DNA from: an uncultured Christensenellaceae bacterium
GTDB lineage: Bacteria; Bacillota; Clostridia; Christensenellales; UBA3700
Assembly (NCBI GenBank): GCA_944380285.1
Contig: CALWGZ010000005.1
Location: 1-64,000 of the forward strand
DNA: 64,000 bases
Direction: 5' to 3'
A model generated the notes under the pieces. The model did not search any database. It was not told the origin of the DNA and saw only the letters and a program-made list of their open reading frames with translations. Positions 34,158 to 43,096 of this stretch are shown here, piece by piece; position 1 is the stretch's first letter; each line of letters opens with the position of its first letter. A program made the position numbers and the translations under genes.

Positions 34158-34190
34158 AAGCGGAGCGCCTTCTCTGGCGCTCCGCTTTTT
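34158..34190 (+). terminator. Intrinsic terminator
   Basis: Perfect stem AAGCGGAGCGCC/GGCGCTCCGCTT with a 6-nt loop and T-run, 25 bp after the small membrane-protein gene. Confidence 0.9.
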
Positions 34191-34286
34191 GGAGAGAGCA
34201 TGCGCTTTCAAAAAATTTTCTTCATTTCTTGAAATGCGCGCGCGTTTGCGTTATAATATTGACAAGACATTGTACAGGGAGTCAAC

Positions 34287-34517
34287 ATGAGCGACGTCGA
34301 CAAGATCTTTGGTGCGAATTTGCGCAGATTGCGCAAGGCGCGTCACATCTCACAAGAACGCTTCGCCGCATTGGTCGGGGCGACTCAGCGCAGCATGTCT
34401 CACTATGAGCGCGGCGAAAGCCAGCCCTCGCTCGAATGTCTGTGCCGCATTGCGGACGAGCTCGACGTCTCCGTCGACGAACTTCTCGGGCGCGGCGCAG
34501 TCGATCCTTACCGGTGA
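34287..34517 (+). CDS. Xre-family HTH regulator
   Basis: A 76-aa protein that is nearly all helix-turn-helix: LRRLRKARHISQERFAALVG, ATQRSMSHYERGESQP, and ELDVSVDELLGRG. TTGAAA (34229-34234) and TATAAT (34252-34257) with 17-bp spacing form its promoter. Its 3' end overlaps the convergent gene at 34508-34738 by 10 bp. Target genes are unknown; the adjacent small gene or the GH3 gene are candidates. Confidence 0.8.
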   Translation: MSDVDKIFGANLRRLRKARHISQERFAALVGATQRSMSHYERGESQPSLECLCRIADELDVSVDELLGRGAVDPYR

Positions 34518-34738
34518 GCGACGCTGCCTTTGCCGATCGAGTCGGCGGCGTCTTCCAGCCACGTTCCCAGCGCGAACAGCCCTCCGACGAGCTGTTTGTC
34601 GATGAGTCCGGGGTAGGTCTCGTTGAGAGACATCAGGTCGCGCACGATCTGCATTTGTCTCTTCGCGGCGCTCAGCGCAAACAGCTTGTCCGCGAAGCTC
34701 ACTTTGGTCGTTGTCGGGGTTGCGATGTGGGTTTGCAT
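34508..34738 (-). CDS. Small hypothetical protein, 76 aa
   Basis: ATG 34738 lies behind GGAGGTAACACACC. The product contains a helical core (FADKLFALSAAKRQMQIVRD and LVGGLFALGTWLEDAADSIG) with no membrane segment strong enough to call. It is convergent with the Xre gene, with overlapping ends, and divergent from the GH3 gene. Function unknown. Confidence 0.6.
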   Translation of the reverse strand: MQTHIATPTTTKVSFADKLFALSAAKRQMQIVRDLMSLNETYPGLIDKQLVGGLFALGTWLEDAADSIGKGSVAHR

Positions 34739-34840
34739 GGTGTGTTACCTCCGTGTTTACAATGCCAGTATATTGCCCTAAATATGACAACGTATGTCAG
34801 TTGAAGCAAAAAGGCGAAAAATTTTCGCAAGGTGGGAAAT

Positions 34841-37234
34841 ATGAAGTATTCTCAATTGATCGCGCAAATGACCCTCGAAGAAAAGGTCGGGCTTTGTTCG
34901 GGCAAGGACTTGTGGCGCACCAAGCCGATAGAGCGGCTCGGCGTGCCGTCCGTTATGGTTGCGGACGGGCCCAACGGTGTGCGCGCCCAGCACGGCAAAG
35001 ACACCCGCGTCAACGTGTCCGAGAGGGCGACATGCTTCCCGACGTCGGCGACGGTCGCCTGTTCGTGGGACAAGGGGCTTGCCGAAGAGGTCGGCGCGGC
35101 GATAGGCGCCGAGGCGCTCAAAGAGGACGTTCAGACGGTGTTGGGTCCCGGCGTCAACATCAAGCGTTCGCCGCTGTGCGGCCGCAATTTCGAGTACTAT
35201 TCCGAAGATCCGGTGCTTGCCGGCGAGATGGGCGCGTCGTTCATCCGCGGCGTACAGAGCAACGGCGTCGGCGCATGCGTCAAGCACTTCGCGGTCAACA
35301 ATCAAGAGACGTTCCGCAACTCGGTCAACGCCGTCGTAGACGAGCGCGCGCTGCGCGAGATCTATCTCAAAGCGTTCGAGATCGCTGTCAAAAAGGGCAA
35401 GCCTGCGATGGTGATGGCGTCCTACAACCGCGTCAACGGCGCGTTCGCCACCCAAAACAAGTTTTTGTTGACGGACGTACTTCGCGGCGAGTGGGGCTTT
35501 GACGGCGTCGTCGTCAGCGATTGGAATGCGGTCTACGACAGGGCGGCGTCGCTCGAAGCGGGGCTCGATCTCGAGATGCCGTTCAGCGGCGTCGGCGAAA
35601 AGGTGCTGCTCGCGGCGGTCAAAGATGGCAAGGTGTCCGAGGCAAAGCTCGACGAGTCCGTCGACAGGCTGCTTTCGTTCATCTTCGAATATGACGCAAA
35701 GCGCGTCAAGGGCGCGACGATCGACGCGGCGAAGCACGACGAGTTGGCAAGGCGCGCGGCGGCGGAGAGCGCCGTATTGCTCAAAAACACCAAGAGGACG
35801 CTTCCGCTCCGCAAGAGCGACAAGGTGCTCGTCGTCGGCGAGTTCGCCCAAAAGCCGCGTTTTCAGGGCGCAGGCTCGTCGTTCATCAATCCGCGCAAGA
35901 TCACGACGTTGATCGACGCGCTGGACGAGAGCGGCGTGAATTACGTCTACGAGCGCGGTTACGACTTGCGCAAGGGCAAGGACAGCTCCAAACTCATCGA
36001 AAAGGCTGTCGCCGCCGCGGCGAATTATGACAAGATCGTCGTGATGGCGGGGCTTCCGGCGGAGTATGAGGCGGAGGGCTTCGACCGCAAGAACATCGAC
36101 ATGCCCGAGGCGCACAATACGTTGATCAAGCGGCTTGCCGAGACGGGCAAAGACGTCATCGTCGTGCTCAGCGCAGGTGCGCCGGTCGCGATGCCATGGA
36201 TCGGCGACGTGTCGGCGGCGGTGATGGCGTATCTCGGCGGACAGGCGAGCGGAGCGGCGATCGCCGACATCTTGACCGGCAAGGTCAACCCGTCCGGCAA
36301 GCTCGCGGAGACCTATCCCGTCGCGCTCGACAATCTGCCGTCCATGCTCAACTTCCCGGGCAGCCGTCACGACGTCGTCTACAAAGAGGGCATGTACGTC
36401 GGCTATCGCTACACCGAAAAGGTGGATGCGCCGGTGCTGTTCCCGTTCGGTTACGGGCTGTCCTACACCGACTTTTCGTACGGCGAGGCGAAGGTGGAGG
36501 GCGATCTCAACAAGGACGGCAAGGTCAAGATCTCCGTCGAGGTGAGCAACGTCGGCGACAGAGACGGCAAGGAGACCGTACAGGTATATTTGAGGCACGT
36601 TTCCGAGCGCTCGGGCGCGCCGAATATACGCCTTGTCGCGTTTGACAAGCAGGAGATCGCCAAAAAAAGTTCGAAAAATTTTGAATTTTCTGTTGACAAA
36701 GACGATTTTTTGATATATGATATAGGCACAGGATGGATGAGGGCGGACGGCGATTACGAGATCGTCATCGCGTCAAACATCCGCGAACCTAAACAACAAA
36801 TATCCGTTCATCTCGACGGACAGCCGTACAGGCAATCCGAGGATATGGGATGGTATTCCCACCCGGACAGCAAGACCCCGATAGGGGACGACGACTTCCG
36901 CAAGATCTACGGAGCGGAGCCCGATGTCACGACCCGCATTCATGCCAAAGGTGAGTTCACCTTGGATGACTCGATCGCCGATATGGCGGAGAGCAGCGGT
37001 TTCGCGAGATTCGTGCAAAAAGCCGCCAAGTTCTTTATGAAATTGGCTCTCGGCGCAAAGAGCGACGACGATCCCAACTTCATGATGTCGTACGAGATGT
37101 TTCGTACCTCACCGATGACGGCGCTTTGCATAGGGTCGCGAGGTGCGTTCAGCTTGAAGCGAGCGCAAGGATTGGTCGACATCTGCAACGGGCACGTCGC
37201 AAAAGGCCTAAAGTCTTTACTCATGGCTATGTAA
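34841..37234 (+). CDS. Glycoside hydrolase family 3 (beta-glucosidase-like)
   Basis: Start set at ATG 34841 (MKYSQLIAQMTLEEKVGLCS) after AAGGTGGGAAAT. The 797-aa enzyme has the GH3 N-terminal barrel (PSVMVADGPNGVRAQ, KHFAVNNQE), the nucleophile Asp227 in GVVVSDWNAV, the alpha/beta sandwich (AAAESAVLLKNTKRTLPL) and a fibronectin-III-like domain (VSNVGDRDGKETVQVYLRHV). About 110 extra C-terminal residues are uncharacterised. No signal peptide is present, so it probably hydrolyses imported beta-glucosides in the cytoplasm. No transporter is adjacent. Confidence 0.9.
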   Translation: MKYSQLIAQMTLEEKVGLCSGKDLWRTKPIERLGVPSVMVADGPNGVRAQHGKDTRVNVSERATCFPTSATVACSWDKGLAEEVGAAIGAEALKEDVQTVLGPGVNIKRSPLCGRNFEYYSEDPVLAGEMGASFIRGVQSNGVGACVKHFAVNNQETFRNSVNAVVDERALREIYLKAFEIAVKKGKPAMVMASYNRVNGAFATQNKFLLTDVLRGEWGFDGVVVSDWNAVYDRAASLEAGLDLEMPFSGVGEKVLLAAVKDGKVSEAKLDESVDRLLSFIFEYDAKRVKGATIDAAKHDELARRAAAESAVLLKNTKRTLPLRKSDKVLVVGEFAQKPRFQGAGSSFINPRKITTLIDALDESGVNYVYERGYDLRKGKDSSKLIEKAVAAAANYDKIVVMAGLPAEYEAEGFDRKNIDMPEAHNTLIKRLAETGKDVIVVLSAGAPVAMPWIGDVSAAVMAYLGGQASGAAIADILTGKVNPSGKLAETYPVALDNLPSMLNFPGSRHDVVYKEGMYVGYRYTEKVDAPVLFPFGYGLSYTDFSYGEAKVEGDLNKDGKVKISVEVSNVGDRDGKETVQVYLRHVSERSGAPNIRLVAFDKQEIAKKSSKNFEFSVDKDDFLIYDIGTGWMRADGDYEIVIASNIREPKQQISVHLDGQPYRQSEDMGWYSHPDSKTPIGDDDFRKIYGAEPDVTTRIHAKGEFTLDDSIADMAESSGFARFVQKAAKFFMKLALGAKSDDDPNFMMSYEMFRTSPMTALCIGSRGAFSLKRAQGLVDICNGHVAKGLKSLLMAM

Positions 37235-37251
37235 ATAGCCTACCCCCTTCT

Positions 37252-37287
37252 AAATATAGAGCAGGATTTTCCTGCTCTATATTTATT
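37252..37287 (+). terminator. Intrinsic terminator of the GH3 gene
   Basis: Perfect stem AAATATAGAGCAGGA/TCCTGCTCTATATTT with a short T-rich loop, 17 bp after the stop codon. The structured repeat starting at 37289 follows at once. Confidence 0.8.
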
Positions 37288-37288
37288 T

Positions 37289-37507
37289 GACCGCGCAAGC
37301 GGGCAGATGGGCAAGGTTGAGGCGGCGGCTTTTACGCAGGGGCATCACCCCGCCGCTCGCTAAGACCCAAGGGTATTGACCTTCGCGGTCGATGGTTCGC
37401 CCCTGCGCAAAATACGCTCGCCTCAACTGCTACGCACCGACAAACAAACGACAGCAAAAAATTGCTGCCGTTTTTTGTCGGCTTGTCCATCCGCCCGTTG
37501 CGCGGTC
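37289..37507 (+). repeat. Structured intergenic element, copy A
   Basis: Closed by arms GACCGCGCAAGCGGGCAGATG (5') and its near complement ending CCGTTGCGCGGTC (3'), followed by TTTTTTT. Inside are GTTGAGGCG/CGCCTCAAC and TTTTACGCAGGGGC/GCCCCTGCGCAAAA pairings, a conserved unpaired core (GCTAAGACCCAAGGGTATTG) and a terminator-like sub-hairpin (CGACAGCAAAAAATTGCTGCCG). It matches copies at 53953, 60728 and 61221. I do not recognise an Rfam family. Confidence 0.75.
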
Positions 37508-37680
37508 TTTTTTTGGCTTGGTTCGTTGACGGGCAGGCGAGGAGCAATTTTTGTCGGCTTGTCAGGCTGCCCGTTGCGCGGTCTTTTTTGACTTGGTGCA
37601 TGGACGGGCAGGCAAGGAAGTTTTTTGTCGGCATGCCCTCACTCCGTTGCGCGGTCTGTTTTTGGCGCGGTCTTGATTTA
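37508..37680 (+). repeat. Tandem tail units after copy A
   Basis: Two units of about 75 bp share GGCTTGGTTCGTTGACGGGC, then GCAGGCRAGGARG, a T-run, GTCGGC and CCGTTGCGCGGTC. Similar single tails follow copies B, C and D. They look like repeated right halves of the structured element. From 37681 to 37966 I see no gene. Confidence 0.6.
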
Positions 37681-37966
37681 TGTTCGCGCAAGCGGTCAAA
37701 TAAATACGCGGTTTTGAGCGGATCTTTTGCGCTCATTTTGCATTTAGCAAGTTGGACTGAAATCGATCGGACAGACAGCGCCAAGTAGTTTTGCGGCGAG
37801 GCTTACTCGTTGGAAAAGTAAAAATAACGTGTTCGATCTCTTGACAAAAATTACATCTTCCTTAAAGAGGTTTTGACGGGCGTCTGTTGTGCGGAAAACT
37901 TGTCAAGAATTTGCGCCGAGTTTTTGTGCGATCGTTTTCGGCAGAGTGAAATTTTGCTTTTTGCGG

Positions 37967-38226
37967 TTGACTTTTTTGCGGCGATATAATATACTGTAAA
38001 AAAGCGATGATCCGTCAAGAGTAACCCATGCGGAGCGGACAGAGAAAAGGGTCGGCGGCTGAGAGCCCTTTACGCGGCAGACACGGGTGAAGTGCGGACG
38101 GAGAGCTCCGCGGAGGAAATGCCGCGGCGGTGGGCACCGTTATCTGCATACGAGCGGCGGACGAAAGTCCGCAATCAAAGTGGGACCGCGCGTTTGGCGT
38201 CTTTGAACAAAGGGCGCCGTTTTTTA
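37967..38226 (+). promoter_or_regulatory. Cysteine-specific T-box leader with promoter
   Basis: Promoter TTGACT (37967-37972) with TATACT (37990-37995), 17 bp. The leader has AGTAACCC pairing with GGGTGAAG around Stem I and a TGC (Cys) specifier at 38093-38095. The T-box sequence AATCAAAGTGGGACCGCG (about 38173-38190) pairs the tRNA acceptor end. A terminator stem GGCGTCTTTG/CAAAGGGCGCC ends in a T-run to 38225. Uncharged tRNA-Cys would stabilise the antiterminator and switch on cysE-cysS. Confidence 0.85.
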
Positions 38227-38267
38227 TGCCCGGAGACGGCGCGTCAAGCAAACGGGCGGGAGGCAAA

Positions 38268-38909
38268 ATGGGAAAGATATCCATGGATCTCGACGCGGCG
38301 ATGCGCAACGACCCTGCGGCGCGCAGCAAGTGGGAGGTGTTTTGGACGTACGGCGGCTTCAAGGCGCTGTACCGCCACCGCTTCGCGCATTGGTTCTACA
38401 CGCACGGCTGTAAGGGGCTCGCGCAATTGATCTCGGCGGGCACGCGACGCAAGACGGGCGTGGACATTCACCCTGCGGCGGACATCGCCGGCGGAGTGTT
38501 CATCGACCACGGCGTCGGTGTGGTGATCGGCGAGACGACCAAGGTCGGCACCAACGTCGTCATCTACCAAGGCGTGACGCTGGGCGGCACCGGCAAGCAG
38601 ACGGGCAAGCGCCATCCTACGATCGAGGACAACGTGATGATCAGCTCGGGTGCAAAGGTGCTGGGCGCGATCACGATAGGGCACGACAGCAAGATAGGCG
38701 CCGGCAGCGTGGTGCTCAAAGACGTGCCGCCGCACAGCACGGTCGTGGGCGTGCCGGGCAGGGTGGTCAGGCTGCAGGGCGAGAAGGTCGAAGACCTCGA
38801 CCAGCAGCGTCTGCCCGACCCCGTGCGCGACGAGATAGACAAGCTGCGCGCGAGGATAGAACAGCTCGAGAAGTCGCTCGGCAACGACGGCGGCAAGGAC
38901 GCGGAATAG
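38268..38909 (+). CDS. cysE: Serine O-acetyltransferase
   Basis: Start set at ATG 38268, behind GGGAGGCAAA and downstream of the T-box terminator; codons upstream lie inside the leader. The 213-aa enzyme shows the N-terminal helices (MDLDAAMRNDPAARS), then the left-handed beta-helix hexapeptide domain: FIDHGVGVVIGETTKVGTNV, YQGVTLGGTGKQTGKRHPTI, and IGAGSVVLKDVPPHSTVVGV. It makes O-acetylserine for cysteine synthesis. Control by charged tRNA-Cys and linkage with cysS support the assignment. Confidence 0.95.
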   Translation: MGKISMDLDAAMRNDPAARSKWEVFWTYGGFKALYRHRFAHWFYTHGCKGLAQLISAGTRRKTGVDIHPAADIAGGVFIDHGVGVVIGETTKVGTNVVIYQGVTLGGTGKQTGKRHPTIEDNVMISSGAKVLGAITIGHDSKIGAGSVVLKDVPPHSTVVGVPGRVVRLQGEKVEDLDQQRLPDPVRDEIDKLRARIEQLEKSLGNDGGKDAE

Positions 38910-38957
38910 CGTTTTACGCACACGGGCGCCAAAAAGTAATATCGAGAGGAAAGAGAT

Positions 38958-40352
38958 ATGCTCAGGATCTACAACACTATGGACAGATGCAAGGAGGACT
39001 TTGTCCCCCTTTCGGACAAGAAGGTCACGATGTACAGCTGCGGACCGACGGTCTACAACTATGCGCACATCGGCAACTTGCGCACCTACATCTTCATGGA
39101 CATCTTCCGCCGCACACTCAAATATGACGGCTACAAGCTCAAAGGCGTGATGAACATCACGGACGTCGGGCACTTGATGTCGGACGGCGACGAGGGCGAG
39201 GACAAGATGGAGAAGGCTTCGCGCGAGCAAAAGAAGTCGCCTTACGAGATCGCGGAATACTACACCAAGATCTTTTTCGACGACCTTGCCAAGCTCAACA
39301 TCGGCAAGCCCGAGATCATCGCCAAGGCGACCGACCACATCGCCGACATGATCAAATATGTCGAGGCGCTGCTCGAAAAGGGCTATGCGTACGAGATCGA
39401 CGACGGCATCTATTTCGACATCGGCAAGTTCCCCGAATACGGCAAGCTGTCGCGGCTCAATTTGGACGAGCAGCAAGCCGGCGCGCGCGTCGAGGTCAAT
39501 TCTCAAAAGCGTCACCCTGCCGACTTCGCGCTTTGGAAAAAGGCGGAGCCCAACCACATCATGCAGTGGGACAGCCCGTGGGGCAAGGGGTATCCGGGCT
39601 GGCACATCGAGTGCTCGACGATGAGCCGCAAGTATTTGGGCGACGTGTTCGACATCCACACGGGCGGCGTCGATCACATTCCCGTCCATCACGAGAACGA
39701 GATCGCGCAAAGCGAGGCGCTCGTCGGCAAGAAGACGGTCGACTATTGGGTGCACGGCGAGTTCATGTTGGTCAACAACGGCAAGATGAGCAAGTCGCTC
39801 GGCAACACCTACACGATCGCCGACCTTGAGAGCAGGGGCTACTCGGCGATGGACTTCCGCTACTTCTGCCTCAACACGCACTACCGCAAAAAGCTCAACT
39901 TTACATTTGAGGGCTTGGACGCGGCAAAGACGGCTTATGCGCGTCTGCTCGCCGCATTGTACAAGCACAAGATGTCGAGCGCGCCGACCGACGCGTCGAA
40001 GCTCGATGGCTATCGCAAGCAATTCGCCGACGCAATAAACGATGATCTCAACATACCGCTCGCCATGGGCGTGCTGTGGACGGCGGTCAAGGAGCCGGCA
40101 AGCAAGGACATCTACGCGCTCGCGCTCGACTTTGACAAGGTGTTCGGGCTGTCGCTCGACAAAGCCAAGCCCGAAGAGATCGCGCCTGCGGAGGATGTCC
40201 CCGATGAGATCAAGGAGCTCGCCGAGAGGCGCGCCGCCGCAAAGAAGGCGAAAAACTATGCCGAGGCGGACGCATTGCGCGCGCAGATCAACTCGCGCGG
40301 CTATTCCGTGACCGATACCAAGGACGGATATTCGCTCGCCAAGAACGCCTGA
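38958..40352 (+). CDS. cysS: Cysteinyl-tRNA synthetase
   Basis: A 464-aa class I synthetase. Zinc ligand Cys in [20 protein letters not shown], which carries the HIGH-type motif HIGN; further zinc ligands in [29 protein letters not shown]; and the KMSKS loop ([11 protein letters not shown]). The C-terminal anticodon-binding helices ([20 protein letters not shown]) are complete. AGAGGAAAGAGAT precedes the ATG. Co-transcribed with cysE from the T-box promoter. Confidence 0.97.
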   Translation: MLRIYNTMDRCKEDFVPLSDKKVTMYSCGPTVYNYAHIGNLRTYIFMDIFRRTLKYDGYKLKGVMNITDVGHLMSDGDEGEDKMEKASREQKKSPYEIAEYYTKIFFDDLAKLNIGKPEIIAKATDHIADMIKYVEALLEKGYAYEIDDGIYFDIGKFPEYGKLSRLNLDEQQAGARVEVNSQKRHPADFALWKKAEPNHIMQWDSPWGKGYPGWHIECSTMSRKYLGDVFDIHTGGVDHIPVHHENEIAQSEALVGKKTVDYWVHGEFMLVNNGKMSKSLGNTYTIADLESRGYSAMDFRYFCLNTHYRKKLNFTFEGLDAAKTAYARLLAALYKHKMSSAPTDASKLDGYRKQFADAINDDLNIPLAMGVLWTAVKEPASKDIYALALDFDKVFGLSLDKAKPEEIAPAEDVPDEIKELAERRAAAKKAKNYAEADALRAQINSRGYSVTDTKDGYSLAKNA

Positions 40353-40368
40353 CATTGACAAAAACAAG

Positions 40369-40400
40369 GGACGCACCGTTTGGTGCGTCCCGTTTTTTTG
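40369..40400 (+). terminator. Terminator of the cysE-cysS operon
   Basis: Stem GGGACGCACC/GGTGCGTCCC, 4-nt loop, then G and seven T. Confidence 0.9.
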
Positions 40401-40413
40401 TGTCATTTGCGCG

Positions 40414-41445
40414 TCACCACCGGTTGACGACCTTTTCGGCAAAGCCGGCGCAATTTTCAAATTGCAGCTTGCTGCCGTCGTCCAGCACGACGTGCCCGGA
40501 GAAGAGCCCGAACACTTGATTTTGCGCGGTGCAGATTATTCCGACATTGGTGACGTCGCGGCGGTTGACCGCCGGGGTGAAGGTCATCTCCAATCGTCCC
40601 TCGTCGTCGGTGAAGTGCCACGGCTTCATCAAATCGGCTTTGCGTCCCTTGCCGGGGATGCCGAAGTCGACGTTGTTCAACTTGTGCGCTCTGCCGTTGA
40701 CAAAGAACATGTTCTCCGTCGCCTGCGAGGTGTCGCCGAAGCCGTACCCCAAATTGAAGCCGATCGTGCCGCCGTTTTCGGTGCGGTGTTGCATCGAGCT
40801 CCAATACCAGGTGTTGGAGTAGGGCCAAACTCCGCGCCCCCAATCGAGTGTGCCCAGCGACTTGGTCGCGTCGAGGACGGTCATCTCGTCGCCGATCTCG
40901 TAGTAGCCGCTCGCCGTCATGCAATTGACCTTGGCGTTGTAGTAGAACGCGAGGTCGTTGCCGGGGAAGGGCGTCGCGATGACCATCGCGTCGCGCGGCG
41001 GCTGCGAGAGAGTGATCTCGGCGAAGAAATTCTTGCCGTCCTTGAAGTTCTTGCACTCCGCCTTTATGCGCCGCGCCTTGCCGTCGTTGCGCATGGAGAT
41101 CGCGATGTTGCCGCACTCGAAGCCCACGTCCCCCTTGTTGAAGTCGGACGGGAAGTTGTGCTTGCCGAACGGGAAGGGCGAGATGCCCGTCTTTGTGACA
41201 AAGTTTTTCTCCTTCAAGTCGACCAAACTTATGCTCGCCAAGGCGAGATACCCGATGTCGGACAGCGTGAACGCCAGCGCGCGCTCGCCGTCCGAGACGA
41301 GATAGTAGTCCCACTCCTTGATGCGCCACTTGCTCGCCTTGATGTCGTCGCGGCGGTACGTCCGGGCATATTCCGTGGAATAGCCCGCCTGCAACAGCTT
41401 GCCTTGATCGTCCAAAAGTCTGCCCTTAGCCAAAACGTTTTGCAT
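40414..41445 (-). CDS. DUF2804 family protein
   Basis: Start set at ATG 41445 (MQNVLAKGRLLDDQGKLLQA) after GAGGTGATATC. The 343-aa protein carries the DUF2804 pattern: KASKWRIKEWDYYLVSDGER, LDWGRGVWPYSNTWYWSSMQ, and GFNLGYGFGDTSQATENMFF. It is a beta-barrel-like fold related to lipocalin/AttH-type domains, found widely in bacteria, with no established function. It has no signal peptide. Transcribed toward cysS and separated by a terminator. Confidence 0.8.
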   Translation of the reverse strand: MQNVLAKGRLLDDQGKLLQAGYSTEYARTYRRDDIKASKWRIKEWDYYLVSDGERALAFTLSDIGYLALASISLVDLKEKNFVTKTGISPFPFGKHNFPSDFNKGDVGFECGNIAISMRNDGKARRIKAECKNFKDGKNFFAEITLSQPPRDAMVIATPFPGNDLAFYYNAKVNCMTASGYYEIGDEMTVLDATKSLGTLDWGRGVWPYSNTWYWSSMQHRTENGGTIGFNLGYGFGDTSQATENMFFVNGRAHKLNNVDFGIPGKGRKADLMKPWHFTDDEGRLEMTFTPAVNRRDVTNVGIICTAQNQVFGLFSGHVVLDDGSKLQFENCAGFAEKVVNRW

Positions 41446-41498
41446 GATATCACCTCGAGACAATTATACAATATCTCGAGCGATTTGTAAATACGTTT

Positions 41499-42929
41499 TT
41501 ATTCGACGTCGACCTTGACGACGCCGCCGAGCGACGCGACGATCTCTTCGCAATCCGTCTTGAAGACGCTGCGCTTTTGAACGAGGATGGGGATGAGTCG
41601 TTTGATCAGCGAGGCGTTTGCTTCGACGATGTTCCTCGCCGTCTGCAAGCATTCGAAAGCGATCTTGTCCAGCGCCGCGTTGATCGCGTCGATGCGCTGC
41701 GACATGTAGGGAAGATTTTGCGCTCTCGGTATCGAATATCGCAGTTCGCTCCCGAGCAGCCCGTTGTACGACATTCCCGTCATGACCGCGTCGGCGGAAT
41801 AGAGAAGACGACCTATGTTGTCATACGTCTTGTTCAGCACGATCTCTTCCGCGGCAATGCCGCCCATCAATGCGCAGATCGCGTGCAGATAGTCCGATTT
41901 TGTGAAATAGAAGCCCGTTTCTTCGTCTTCGTCGTCATAGCAGTCGTCATCGTCGTCTTCGTCGTCATCGTCGTTCTCGTCCCTGTCTTCCACCGCGCCG
42001 AAATCTATGCCGTCTTCGTTGTCATAGTAATCGTCGTGCTCTGCGATCAGACCGTTGAAATAGAGATTGCACACCGTGTCGTCGCCGAGGCGGAGCAAAT
42101 AGTCGCCGTCGTCGAAATTTTTCGCGACGACAAAGCAACCTATGTTGCGGCAGGCGTTGGCTATATCTGCCTGCGTGGGAGAAGGACGCGGAATATCTTC
42201 CGTTTTGTTCTCGAGGATGGTGTAGCGTATCAGCTGTTCGGATACGAACATATTCTCGTCTGAGTGCAACACGCATTCGTTGACCAACGTCTCGAGTGCG
42301 GCGCAAGAAAATCCCGGGGTGAGTTTGGCAAGCTCTTCGGGCGCGATCTCAAAGCGGCAGCTCGTCTTGCCCATATACCTTTGAAGGATGTCGATGCGCG
42401 ACGCATAGTCGGGATTGCCGATGTGGATCTTCTTGTCTATGCGCCCCGATCGAACGATGGACTCAGGCAGACTTGCGTAGCGGTTGCATGTCGCAACGAA
42501 GATGAAGTTGCCGCTGCTGTCCATGCCGTCTATCGATGTCAGCAATTGAGTCAAGATCGCTCGTGACGTGTCGGTGTCGTAATCATCGACGGCGTTGGGC
42601 AGCACCTTGTCGATCTCGTCAAAGAAGATCATCGCAGGCTCTTTTGAGCGCGCGGCGGCGGCAAACGCTTTCCTGATCTGTTTCGAGATCGCGCGCCCGT
42701 CCGAAAAATTTTTTGCGTCGATGGTCAATACCTTGAGAGAACACGCGCTCGCCAGCACTTTGGCAAAAAGCGTCTTGCCCGTGCCTGTCTCGCCGTAAAA
42801 AATGATGCCTTTGGGCAATTTGGCTCCCTTTTCGAGATAGGATCTTCTGTTGTTGATGATCTCGCAAAGTTTTTGCAACTCCTCTTTTTCGCGGGCATAG
42901 CCGGCGATGTCGTCAAATGTGTTTTTCAT
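41499..42929 (-). CDS. FtsH-like AAA ATPase with degenerate M41 protease domain
   Basis: Start set at ATG 42929 (MKNTFDDIAGYAREKEELQK) after GGAGGTGGACAAC. The 476-aa protein has an intact FtsH-type AAA module: Walker A GETGTGKTLFAKVLA, Walker B PAMIFFDEIDKVLP and SRH TCNRYASLPESIVRSGRIDK. It lacks the N-terminal membrane segment. In the peptidase region, where FtsH has HEAGH, the sequence reads NACRNIGCFVVA, so the zinc motif is absent, yet LMGGIAAEEIVL is retained. An acidic insert (about 315-340, almost all Asp/Glu) is unusual. It may act as an unfoldase or regulator rather than a protease. Divergent from the WYL-type gene. Confidence 0.8.
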   Translation of the reverse strand: MKNTFDDIAGYAREKEELQKLCEIINNRRSYLEKGAKLPKGIIFYGETGTGKTLFAKVLASACSLKVLTIDAKNFSDGRAISKQIRKAFAAAARSKEPAMIFFDEIDKVLPNAVDDYDTDTSRAILTQLLTSIDGMDSSGNFIFVATCNRYASLPESIVRSGRIDKKIHIGNPDYASRIDILQRYMGKTSCRFEIAPEELAKLTPGFSCAALETLVNECVLHSDENMFVSEQLIRYTILENKTEDIPRPSPTQADIANACRNIGCFVVAKNFDDGDYLLRLGDDTVCNLYFNGLIAEHDDYYDNEDGIDFGAVEDRDENDDDDEDDDDDCYDDEDEETGFYFTKSDYLHAICALMGGIAAEEIVLNKTYDNIGRLLYSADAVMTGMSYNGLLGSELRYSIPRAQNLPYMSQRIDAINAALDKIAFECLQTARNIVEANASLIKRLIPILVQKRSVFKTDCEEIVASLGGVVKVDVE

Positions 42930-43015
42930 GTTGTCCACCTCCGTGTTTTTTTGACGCTTTCATTCTACACCCATTCTTATCGGGGGCATATACCGCAATA
43001 TTCAAAAATTTCTTG

Positions 43016-43075
43016 CCCCCTTTTTAGAGGGGACGTATAAGGAAAAACGCTTGATTTATGACCCCTTTTTAGGGT
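43016..43075. promoter_or_regulatory. Paired palindromic sites between divergent genes
   Basis: CCCCCTTTTTAGAGGGG (43016-43032) and ACCCCTTTTTAGGGT (43061-43075) share the core CCCCTTTTTAG(AG)GGG and are 45 bp apart. They lie between the start codons of the FtsH-like (42929) and WYL-type (43097) genes. Binding by the WYL-type protein is the simplest hypothesis. Confidence 0.55.
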
Positions 43076-43096
43076 AAAATGATTTCGGAGGCAGAT

